This document shows positions 12,201-24,200 of a DNA stretch of 64,000 nt, in pieces; positions within the stretch are counted from its first letter, which is position 1, and each line of letters begins with the position of its first letter. This DNA comes from Arenicola marina (lineage: Eukaryota > Annelida > Polychaeta > Arenicolidae). The stretch covers positions 3,927,249 through 3,991,248 of the forward strand of contig OZ025256.1 of NCBI GenBank assembly GCA_964019135.1. Direction: 5' to 3'. The position numbers and the translations under genes are program-made. Below the pieces are notes generated by a model that saw only the letters and a program-made list of their open reading frames with translations, was not told the DNA's origin and did no database searches.

Positions 12201-15200
12201 GATGAGACCAGACGTGATTAAAGAGACGAGACTGGACGAGATATGGTTGGACGAGACTAGACGAGACCTTGACGAATGAGACGAGACCAGACTGGACGTG
12301 ATATCGATGTCACGAGAGTAGACGAGACCTAGATGAATAAGACGAGACTAGACGAGTCTAGACTAGACGAGACGAGATTATTGTATAGTGGGTGTCTGGA
12401 TCTGACCGGCTGGCTGTGTTCGTAGCGGCGATCCAGAAGGCCGCGGAGGCTGAGCTGGACCAGGATGTCCCGGTGTCAGAGGAGGAGGAGACCCGGATGC
12501 ACCAAGACCTGGAGCGGCGGAAACAGGAGCAGGCCGAGCTGGTGAGTGAGGGGTGGGGGGGGGCAGAGTGGGGGGGGGAGGGATTCGGATGCACCAAGAC
12601 CTGGAGCCCCGGAAACAGGAGCAGGCCGAGCTGGTAAGTGACTTTGATTTTTGTGTTGGCATCGTCATAGCAACGATAAAATACTGACAGACAGGGTACC
12701 ACATATTGGCGAGGACACCTTCACGATGTGTAGAATTTGATTTATATTGCAGGGCGGTGCGCTGATATCTACGTGCATACAGGGTACACACCAATAGGTC
12801 GTGCGGCGTAGACAAGTATATGCCGTCAAGTAGTGTTTAAAATACGGTCGTTTATCAGTGTTATATAGTTATCAGTTATTAATTTCCTTATATAATTGTT
12901 TCTTTCACTAATGTTTGACCAGCGGAAGTTACGGGTGCGTGGTTCGTTCCACCTCATCATATGCTGACTCATTGGGTGTCTCATGCGCGGCGGGTTGCGC
13001 TAAGAGGGCGGGGGGGGTCATACTATGGGCTGCCGGTAAAAATATAGCACGTCAACCTAATAGTATGTTTTGCTTGTTTACAAATGAATTTGGATGCTTG
13101 CTCATAATTTATCATTGTTCACGTGGTCCAACATGGGCGCCGATTTTTCTCCTTTCTCCTTTAAGGTTCGGAAGACTCTGCAAACGTTTGAAAATATGCT
13201 GAAGAAGCTCCCAGATGAAATGTCAGACTCTCTTGTCGAGAAGTCCTCAGTAACCATGGGCAACGAAGACCTGAGTGTTACACTGGACAAAGGCAAGGTA
13301 GGCATGCTGGCAACCACCACAGGTTGACATGCTGGCAACCCACACAGGTAAGCATGCTGGCAACCCGAACAGGTGACTAAGCTGGCAACCCGAACAGGTG
13401 GGTAAGCTGGCAACCCGAACAGGTAGGCATGCTGGTAACCCACACATGTAGGTAAGCATGATGGCAACCCACACATGTAGGCATGCTGGCAACCAACACA
13501 GGTTAGCATGCTCGCAACCCACACATGTAGGCATGCGGGCAACCAACACAGGTTAGCATGCTGGCAACCCACACATGTAGGCATGCTGGCAACCCACACA
13601 GGTAGGCATGTTGGCAACCAACACAGGTAGACATGCTGGCAACCCACACAGGTAGGCATGCTGGCAACCCACACAGGTAGGCATGTTGGCAACCAACACA
13701 GATAAGCATGCTGGCAACCCACACAGGTAGGCATGTTGGCAACCAACACAGATAAGCATGCTGGCAACCCACACAGGTAGGCATGCTGACAACCTACACA
13801 GCTGGACATACTGGCAACCCGAACAGGTGGGTAAGCTGGTAACCCACACAGATAGGCATGCTGCCAACCCACACATTTCAAACTGTTCATTTTGTTCTAC
13901 CAGGCAAAGGATCTGGATGGGGCATCCTACAGCACGTCGAGGTCATCCGTCGTTCTGCCCAAGGTCACCGACGCTCTGCTCAATAGCGCCCAAGACGCCG
14001 GCGAGGCGGACGAGGCCCTTGTCGTCCAGGTACACGCGTTTTGACATTTAAGCTATGGAACGCCGTTTGGGTCATTCGCCTTAACATGTTCGTGTTTCTT
14101 GCCTTCTCTTCTCCTTTTCTTGTTGGAGCGGGGAAGGGGTGGGGGGCCTTGACGAAAATTGCGACCGGGGATCCAACAAGTCTTGGTGGGGGGTGGGGGG
14201 GGGGGGCGGGTTCATGCCACAGATGGCCTGAATTTTGTATGAAAAAACAGAATTCTTCCTCAAAAAAGTTGGAAGGGGGGGAGGGGGCGGGGCCCCCCCC
14301 TGGATCTGCCCCTGACTTATGCCACAGTATCTATGACGTTATTATCCAGGTCGCATATTCCGCAATCAACATGTTTTCATTGGATGAGACTGCGAACGAC
14401 GTCACTTCCGGCGTAACCCAAGTCATGCTGATTTCTCAACAAGACGCAATCCTCGAACTGGACAACTTCAATGTACGTGGGTGAATCCGCAATCATCGCT
14501 TTCTATATATGTACAGTGGAACCCCGCTTTAAGACCACCCCGGTAATGGGGCCACCCCGCCATTAAGGCTTTCTTCCAGTCCCGAATTTTTGCCTATGCT
14601 TCAACATTGGCCTGAATCCCGCTAATGCGGCCACCTCGCTACTCCGGCATTGTGTCGACCAAGACCAGACCCAACGAATCAATTTCAATGGAATTCAACA
14701 CCGCCAAAGCGACCACCGGAGTTTCGATGATGTTTTACTGTTATTATTGGGGAAGTGTCGCTAATGAGATCCCCCCGCTAATGACATAACTTTTGCTCCG
14801 TCCCGTAGGTGGTCTTAATAGAGGGGTTCTACTGTATATATATTCACGGTAAAAAGAAACGCCCCATTTTTACTTGTAAATGTAAAATATTGTTATTCAA
14901 ACAATATCGCTTGAAATTTCGCAAAACAACCGTTGAGGTCTTGGGGATAATTGCCGAACGCATAGTTTTTCTTAAAATGTTATTTGTTTTCATATATCTT
15001 TAATTGTGGGATTATATGTGTCAAGTTTTATGACCAGACCTCTGTTGTCAAATATAAACAGAATATAACTTCTGTAACAAGTGGTTCGTTCCTGACGTAG
15101 AACACCACATATAGTGACGTAGAACGCCACATATAGTGACGCCACATTGGCCTGTAGTGGCGCAGAAAGCCACGCATAGTGACGTAGAGCTCCACATATA

Positions 15201-18200
15201 GTGACGTAGAGCTCCACATATAGCGACGTAGAGCGCCACGAGCAATTACGTCAGATCTTCCCGCCATGCCTTGCGAGAGGAGAAGTGATTGTGAGGGTGC
15301 TGTGTTTGTCCGCCAGATGGCGGTGGCTGTGGACCAGGTGGGGGGAGAGGAGGACGCCGCGGTGAACATGACGAACGCCACGGTGGACGACAACACAGGG
15401 ATGGTCTACCTCCACGTGGGGGTGGAGACTGTCGGCGACGCCTTCATGATGATTCTGCGGCCGGGGGAGGCAGAGGATCCCGGACTGGGGTTCCAGGTGT
15501 GGAAATGAATTAATAACATCATCGTTAATTATAATAAAACATATAACAAAACTGTGGAATCCATTGACGATCTAGGTACAGCGTAACTTTATTATTAAGT
15601 GCCACAAAGCGAATGCATTGCAATAAATGTTGCAATAATTGCAATAGATGTTGCATTCATTGCAATAAATGTTGCATTCATTGCAATAAATGTTGCATTC
15701 ATTGCAATAAATGTTGCATTCATTGCAATAAATGTTGCATCATTGCAATAAATGTTGCATTCATTGCAATCAATGTTTTTATTATTAATTACAAGAAATA
15801 CTTCCTTTATTACTGTCACTTTCTCTGACGAGTCTCTGTGAAAAGTAGTGCCCAAGGCACAATATTGGACTAATACGGCTCTTATATATATCCCCTTGAC
15901 AGGTCTATTTGAAGATTCCTCCCGTGAACTCGGTTTACCTTTATTCCCGCCACCCCCGCTGACATGGTCAATTACGGCCGATGCTGCTCTTACCTTTCTT
16001 CCCGCCACTCCCCCTGACAGATCAGTTGAGGCATATATACAGTTCTTACCTTTATTCCAGTCACCCCCACTGACAGATCCATTAGGGCATATATATACGG
16101 CTCTTATCGTTATTACCGCCCCTCCCCCTGACAGATCAATTAAGGCATATATACGGCTGCTACCTTTTTCCCGTCACACCCCCTGACAGGTCAATTAAAG
16201 CACATATGCGGTTCTTACCGTTATCCCCGCCCCTCCCCCTGACAGGTTTATTAAGGCATATATACGGCTCTCACCGTTATTCCCGCCCCTCCCCCTGACA
16301 TGTCAATTAGCTCATATATGCGGCTCTTACCTTTATTCCTGCCCCTCCCCCCGACAGGTCTATGTGAAGATGGGGGCCGAAGACGCAGTTCTGGACAAGC
16401 CAAACGTCACCTTCCATGACTACATGCAGATGTTCCCGAACTATTCCCGGACGGATCCATGGCAGCTGGTGATTCCTGGAGACACGATAAGCCCGCCCGG
16501 GATGTACCTGGGCATCCTTCCCGTCTGTGAGTTCCGGATCAGCAGGATCCGCACCTTGTATACACACTCCGGTGTAACACAACCATGCACTCGAACAAGA
16601 CAGAATCAGTGATTAAGCATATTTTTGTCGTCAGTGACCATGCAATCGAAAAAGAAAGGACCAGTAAATTAAGCATATTATCGCCAAAAAACATGCAATC
16701 GAGAAAGGAAAGAAGCTGTAACGATCAGTTATAAGACATATCATCACCAAGTAATGACCATGCAATCGAAACAGAAAAGAAACTGCTAGGACTATTTATA
16801 AGCCATATTATTACCAATGACCATGCAATCGAAACAGAAACTGGTACGGCTAGTGATTAGACATATTATTATATCACCAATGACTTTAGAATAGCGTCTA
16901 TGCAACCATCTGGAAAGAGTGCTGGTATTTGAGGTTACTTGGCGCACGGCACGGCGCGGTGGAACATGCCGCGATAAAGGCAAAATGTGTGAAGCTGCCA
17001 ACAGAAAAAAAGAGGGGGGGGGGGGGTGGCTCCTTAACTTAATTGGCTGACCAGCAGATCAACAGGTCGTGGGTTCGCGCCCTGGCAACTGTATCTTGTG
17101 GACACGCTTCATCCAACCCTGGCGGTCACGTGACCCAAATTAGACTTCATATGTGTTCCGATATATATCGCATGATTGACATGAACGTTATGACGGAATG
17201 GTAATGATAACTGGGTCAGACGAAATAGGTCGGGTCAAGGGGTCAAGTGTGGAAGGTTACGTCAGAGTGGTAGGGCCCTTGAGGGGGGGTTAGACATGTC
17301 GCATTCGATTTTAAGAAGCGGTTCATGTCGCATGTCGACTTTAAAAAGAGGGGCATGTCCCATGTCGATTTGAAAAAAAGGTCCATGTCGCGTGTCGCTA
17401 AGGCTTATGTCCAGGCCATGAACGTCGATTTTAAGGCAGCCCCAGCGTTTGCATAACATCAGGCAAACTTGCCAGATAACGTCCTGGGAACGTTTTCCTA
17501 GCTCTGGGCGAGGTTCACCTAAAATTCCACGAAGGTTATTTCGTTTGCTGGATTGTGGCGACAGACGGTGCTCGGGAGGCTGGAAGCGTGAGTCATACGT
17601 GAGCTATATTGACACAATATACTTGTGGCGACAGACGGTGATCCGGAGGCTGGGGGCGTGAGTCCTACGTGAGCTATGTTAAAAGCAATGTACTTGTGCC
17701 GACAGACGGTGATTCGGAGGCTGGGGGCGGGCGTCGCCGGCGAGCGCTGGGCGCAGAGGAGGCCGCCGTCCGGACCAACGGGACGTCCGCCAATGGCTCC
17801 ACCGACATCCCTGCCTTCGGGTTCAGTGCGGCTTTCAGCCGATGTCGGGCGTGGGACGAGAGCAGAGACATGTGGGAGGGCGACACATGCAAGGTGAGTG
17901 CAGCTCATTTTATTATAGCTGCTCATGCTTTAAGATTTCAAGAAATACGTAAAATTCACTGGTGACGTCCCTCCATTGTTCTATCATGACATGATTTTTC
18001 CGTAGTGTTTTTGAATCATAAAGACTTGTAAGTTTACATAACTTAATGTCCTCGCAAAACGACATTACCGGATAACAACGGGTCCCAGGGCTTTGCCCTC
18101 GGGCTCCATTATTATCCGATATTGTAGACTATTAGACTTCTCCCCACTAAAAGTCAAGGTACTTGTGAGAATGTATGCAATAGGTACAATCTCGTCTACA

Positions 18201-21200
18201 AATTTTTCGCTTAGAGTCATCACAAAAACAGCGTGCGCAATATTTTTTCCACGAAACAATAAATTGAATACTCCAAGAGAAAAACCTATAACTGACCGGA
18301 TTATAAGCTGTTGGTGATTGGGATTGTTAACCTCTTTCTAGACGCTACGATTTTAGATCACACCTATGAGTCATGACCTATAAGAAAATCTTACCGCTTA
18401 TACATGGGCTGGGACAAACTCATCGGCGAGTTTATGACTGGTAGGTCTGGCCGGGTGAAATAGAACATGCTCTTTTTCGCTAGGTCAAACAGACGCCTCA
18501 TAAAATCGTTGGCCAATCAGTGCATGTCTTTCTGTCACGTGATAGAAGCTGAATCATTTGATTGGGTAACAAGGAAATGACCGTGTGTAAAGTGATGTCT
18601 TATAGCCAAAAGACACACAGGAAAAACTGATGGGGCAGACCTACAGTCTAGCTATAGACAGATCGTCTAGACCGGGATAAAGCCCGTCGATGGTTTGTCC
18701 TTCTTGGAATCCCATCAACGCCATCAACATGTACGTTTCCCTTTTTCCTCGGCCACCAACACATACGGGTATTCCTTAAGACAAACAAACCATTAAATGA
18801 GAAATCAATCTCTCGCGTCAGGTCTCCGAGTCCTCAACACTGAACCAGACGGTTTGCGACTGTTCGCGCATGTCGCAGGCGGTGCACTCATACGCCAGTG
18901 GCTTCCAAGTGCCGACCGTCAACCCTATCGACTTCAACTACATCTTCGCCAACTTCAGCGACCTGCTGATGCAGAACCCGACTGTGCTGAGCACACTGCT
19001 GGCTATCCTGCTGGTCTACCTGCTGCTGGCCGTCTGGGCGCGGCGGGCCGACCGCCGGGACGTCGAGAAGGTCAGTGCGTCATGGAGACAACACGGGAAC
19101 AAACGGGAGCTGGGTCAGATAATGACGTAAAGTGGTCAGATAATGACGTAAAGCGGTCAGATAATGACGTAAAGTGGTCAAATAATGACTAAAGCGGTCA
19201 GATAATGACGTAAAGTGGTCAGATAATGATGTAAAGGGGTCAAATAATGACGTAAAATTTGTCAGATAATGATGTGCGATCTCCCGGCAGAGGGCGTTAC
19301 GCTTACGCCATAAGCGTCCCTCTGCCCCACCTCAAATTTAACCATCAAAATTATCCTTCATACGCGAAAATAAAAATGAATCTAATCGAACATAGATTCG
19401 CAGTTTGCCATTAAATACACCACTGTTTAGCATTTACGGTGCTACTGGTACCGTATGGGACGAATTCATTCGAGTTTGATTAATTAGAAGTCATGTTACT
19501 TTTGTACTATATTTTCGAGTTAGATTGAGGTCAAAGGCGTGAAGCGTTTTGAATTCTGACCCCGTGTTATTTAAAAGAAAAAAATTGGCTTAACTCTTCC
19601 ATTGTGATCATTCAACAACGAAATGTTCATATCTGTCAAATTCTGTGACAAAAATACAATATTCGATAAAAACAACCGTCTAAAACCATCCGTGACCCCA
19701 ACACCGTTGAGGTCAACCGTGAGCTGGGCGGCGGCGTGGGGCAGAGGTGATATGAGGAACGAGCGCCCTCTGCAGGCAGTGAATGATGTGGTCAGATAAT
19801 GACGTCAAGTGGTGAGATAATGATGCAAAGTGGTCAAACAGCCATATCATGTTGTCAGAGAGTTGTATAATCTTGTTAGCATATTCGTTTTGCAACTTTT
19901 TATAACTTTTTTTATCGCATTATCTACAGATATATGACATATTTTGGCGAATATATTTTACATTTGAGCCCGTTCATTAAACATTAGGTTTTGATATATG
20001 TTTTGCAGTGGGGAGTGACCCCCCTGATCGGCAATCTGGCGGCGCACCGGGCTTACTACAAGGTGTCAGTATACACCGGACTGAGGAAGCACGCCGGCAC
20101 CAAGTCCAAAGTCTTCTTCATTCTCGGTGGGAAGTACGGCGACACAGGGGTCCGGGCCATGGACGACGGCAAGAACAAGGTTGGAGGAGGTGGGGGGGGG
20201 GGGGCAACACGGGGTCCGGGCCATGGACCATGGAAAGAGCAAGGTAAGGGGGGATGGGTGGAGGTGGGGGGGGGAGACACGGGGGTCCGGGCCATGGACG
20301 ACGGCAAGAGCAAGGTGAGAAGGAGGTGGGGGGGGGGGGTGGGGGCGAGGGGGCAACACGGGGTCCGGGCCATGGACCATGGAAAGAGCAATGTAAGGGG
20401 GGAGGGGTGGAGGTGGGGGGGGGAGACACGGGGGTCAGGGCCATGGACGACGGCAAGAACAAGGTAAGGGGGAGGGGTGGATGTGGCGGAGGGGGGAGAC
20501 ACAGGGGTCCGGGCCATGGACGACGGCAAGAACAAGGTAAGGGGGAGGGGTGGAGGTGGGGGGGGCGGGGTACGGGGGTCCGGGCCATGGACGACGGCAA
20601 AAGCAAGGTAAGGGGGGAGGGGTGGAGGGGGGGGGGCGGAGAGACACGGGGGTCCAGGCCAAGGACGACGGCAAGCAGAAGGTCAGAGGGGTTGGGGTGC
20701 AGGTGGGGGGGGAGACATAGGGGTCCGGGCCATGGAAGACGGCAAGTACAAGGTGAGGGGGGGGGGGGGTGGAGGTGGGGGGGGGCGGAGACACTGGGTT
20801 CCGGACCATGGACGACGGCAAGGTGAGAGTGAGAGGGGGGGTGGGGGTGGAGGAGGGAACACGGGGTCCGGGCCATGAATGACGGCATGAACAAGGTGAG
20901 GGGGGTGGGGGGGTGGAGAAGGGTTGGGAGGAGTGGGGGGGGGGAGGGGTGCGGGGCAGACTGGGTTCCTGTCGACTTGCTACATACGTGCGCCCGAAAC
21001 TTTTTATCATTATCCAATCACGTCGCGTTGCAGCATTTTCCGCGGGCATCCATCCGGGTGTTCATCTTGTCCACGGAGCGCCCTCTGGGGACCCTCAGCT
21101 TTATAAGGCTGTGGCACGACGACTCCGGGAAGAGTGCACACGCGGGGTGGTTCCTGGATAAAGTGGTCTTCGAGGACCTCACCAACCATAACAAGTAAAA

Positions 21201-24200
21201 AATCCTCATCGTCTTAGGTCGTTGTTCTGCCCTGCAGTCTGGTTTTTTTGCTGAGATACAGTCAGTCTCTTCTGTGCATCGAATACCATAACCTGTTATT
21301 TCGTTATTAGGTTTTTTAACCTCAATATTTATAATGTATTATTGTGCAAATAGCAATTTCTCTTATTGTGTTTTACTGGAGCTTTTGGCTTCGGAATTTT
21401 GTATTTTTGCGACCATGTCTAATTGTGCCTCAGTCTCTCAATTTGTTAAAGATGCATGTGGAGTTGTTTCGCTGTTTTTGAATGCCAAATTTGCGTATAA
21501 GAACACAAACCTAAGGCCTTAAGGTTCATAACAGACAATAAACACCTACCATATCGCTCACCAATTATCTGCCAATGAGCAAAACATTTCAAATTCATGA
21601 ATTGTCCGCCACAAAAATGAAAACTTGTGCTGATTTGAAACGTCATAAACGTGTGTACACCGGTGCCACCGACAGGGGGCCCAAGCGCTAAATTATATGA
21701 GACAATAGAAGCATCCGGAGCGCCACTTTTTCTTTGGCGGTGGCCGTTGACACTGCTTGTGGTCAAAGGTAACATTTCCTGCTTGAGTTTATATTGGTAC
21801 AGCCGTTGCAACGGTCAGCTCCACATGTAGCTTTAAGTCTACATATGTTACAGCTTGATGTCCATCTTGTCTTTTACCCCCTCCTCCTCTCCCTCCAGGT
21901 ACTTTTTCCTGTGCAGCCGCTGGCTGGCCTTGGACGAGGATGACGGACAGGTGGACCGCCTCCTACCGGTCGGCAACACGGACGAGGTCCTGAGCTTCAA
22001 CCACCTGTTCTTCACCAAGGCGCGCCACAAGCTCTTCGACGACCACCTGTGGCTGTCGGTGGCCGCGCGGCCCTCCAAGAGCTCCTTCACCCGCCTCCAG
22101 CGCCTCACATGCATCGTCACCCTGCTCTTCAGCACCATGGTCGTCAACGCCATGTTCTACCGCGAGGAAGGGGAATCCACGGAGGGCGACGTGTCCATCC
22201 ACATCGGCCCCATCATCCTCAGCGCCCAGACCCTCCTATTGTCCGTCTTCAGCGCCCTCATCGTCGTCCCCATCAATACCGTCATCGTGACAATCTTCCG
22301 CAAGGCGGCGCCCAAGGGCTGGATGGACGACGCCGACCTTGCGGGAGAACCGCAACAGATGCGACGCCTGGCGGAGAAGGATGAAACCATGGTCTCTGGT
22401 CAAGGACGGCCTGAGCCTCAGGTGGGTGGGTCCAGCCGCAAGGGGGCGCTGGGTGGAATGGACGCCGCCGCACTGGCCAATGAGAAGCGGGGCAAGACGA
22501 AGAAGCGCTGGTGGAAGAAGAAGTATTGGTTGCCCTGGTGGATGATCTACGTGGCCTGGACCGTGGCCCTGGCCACCACGGCCGTCTCTGCCGCCTTCAT
22601 CCTCTTCTACGGCCTGCAGTGGGGCAAGGAGCTCTCCGAGAAATGGCTGTCCTCCCTCTTTCTGGCCACTGCGGAGTCCATCCTAGTCATACAGCCAGTC
22701 AAGGTACACCACTAGCGCCACAATCCAACGTTTCCCATCTTCGATCTTTGGTGTTTTGTTTTATAGATGACCTTAAAGTGTTGGTGTCACGCCAAAACAA
22801 CTTTAGCTCATATTAATCTTCTGTGTGTCCGCGCTTATATTATCGAGCTGTAACGCCCCAAATAGTAGAAGGGCATATTTTTTCCACTTGTTTTCGCACT
22901 TACCAATTTAACTTCTGCGAGCGAGGAAAGTGACGTCAAAGGGGAATACAAACGCATGTGCTTTTATATTAAGACTCAGATTCTGTCTGCTCATTGGCTT
23001 GAACTGAACGAAACGCACTCAACCATGAAAATACACGTCCGCGACCATAGATGTCTACGCACTGCATCAAAGCTCACCTGTCAATCTTGTGACATCATTG
23101 GGGAATTTTCAAATAACGCTCAGATGCAATGCTCCCAGAAATAAGCCCGCCTGCCCTCACTTTTGCTACTTTAACGAACCCGTTTATAGTGATATCGTGG
23201 AATAAAAACTGTAAACTCCCATTAAAACAAATTGTTTATTTTCCCTAAACCAAGTTAACTCTGAGCAAGACAAAATCGTGGCACGAACACTTTAATCAGT
23301 CAATAGTCAACACTGTTGTGGAGTCAATCCTATTCATACAGTCAGCCAACGTACCTCGTGGCACCCCCTTCCCCTAATCCCTCCCTCCTCCCTCCACTTC
23401 CAGTTTCACCTGAGAAAAACACGCAGCCCATATACCGTGGTATTATTGCAGCCCTCTGCTAGCTGATGGGGGGACGGCCCTGGCTCTATTATTAAACAGG
23501 CTTAGCGACAGATCAACAGGTCGGGGTTAGGAACTCTGGCACCCGAATCTGGGGCAAGTTTCATCCTGTCCTATGCCATAGTCTCGAGAGCGTTCTTAGC
23601 CGAATTGTACTTCTTCTACTGGCCAAGCCATTCGAAGTCACCCCATGCACTGCCATACCGTTGTCGGGCATGGGTGATCGCTTCTCGAAGTTATTGGGGG
23701 GGGGGGGGGGGGTGGGGGAGGCACATATATTTAGGTACATGTATCTACAATTTCTGTGCCCGTCTGAGACGGTCTGTTTTTTTTCGTCAAAATTGCAGTT
23801 CTTGACTATGTAGTCCAGTTTATATTGAAACTGATCAAATAATTATCACCCATACACGTTGTCATGAATGCCATTGCCAATTTAGGTGCTTTTTGTAACA
23901 ACAATTTTTTGTAGGTGTCTATTTTAGATGCCTTTTTAACCAACAATTTCTGTCAGTGTCTATTTTAGATACCTGTTCAAACCAAAAATTCTCTCTTCAT
24001 GACAAAAATACAAAAATGACGCACTTCTCTCGCTCTCCAAAAGCTCTCTACTGCATCCCGCCACAATAGTAATGTAGCCCCCCCACCCCCCCCCCCCTCC
24101 CACGGGTCCCTCGTTTGGTGCATGCGATTTCTACGGCATTCCTGTATTCCTGTATCGAATTATCGGCCTCCGATGGGGGCTCAGAATGGCGGGCTGTCAC

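Noticed and set aside
12389-12425. Alternative acceptor (tatag at 12388) for PKD1-like exon 7
   Set aside because: It would give phase 0 after exon 6, which ends in phase 1; the acceptor at 12425 keeps the frame.
13102-13890. 262-codon Cys/Leu-rich minus-strand frame
   Set aside because: A translation of the 25-bp junction repeat, antisense to the PKD1-like gene.
20056-21049. Proline-rich minus-strand frames up to 299 codons
   Set aside because: They are the reverse complement of the G-rich spacer of the exon 15 junction array.
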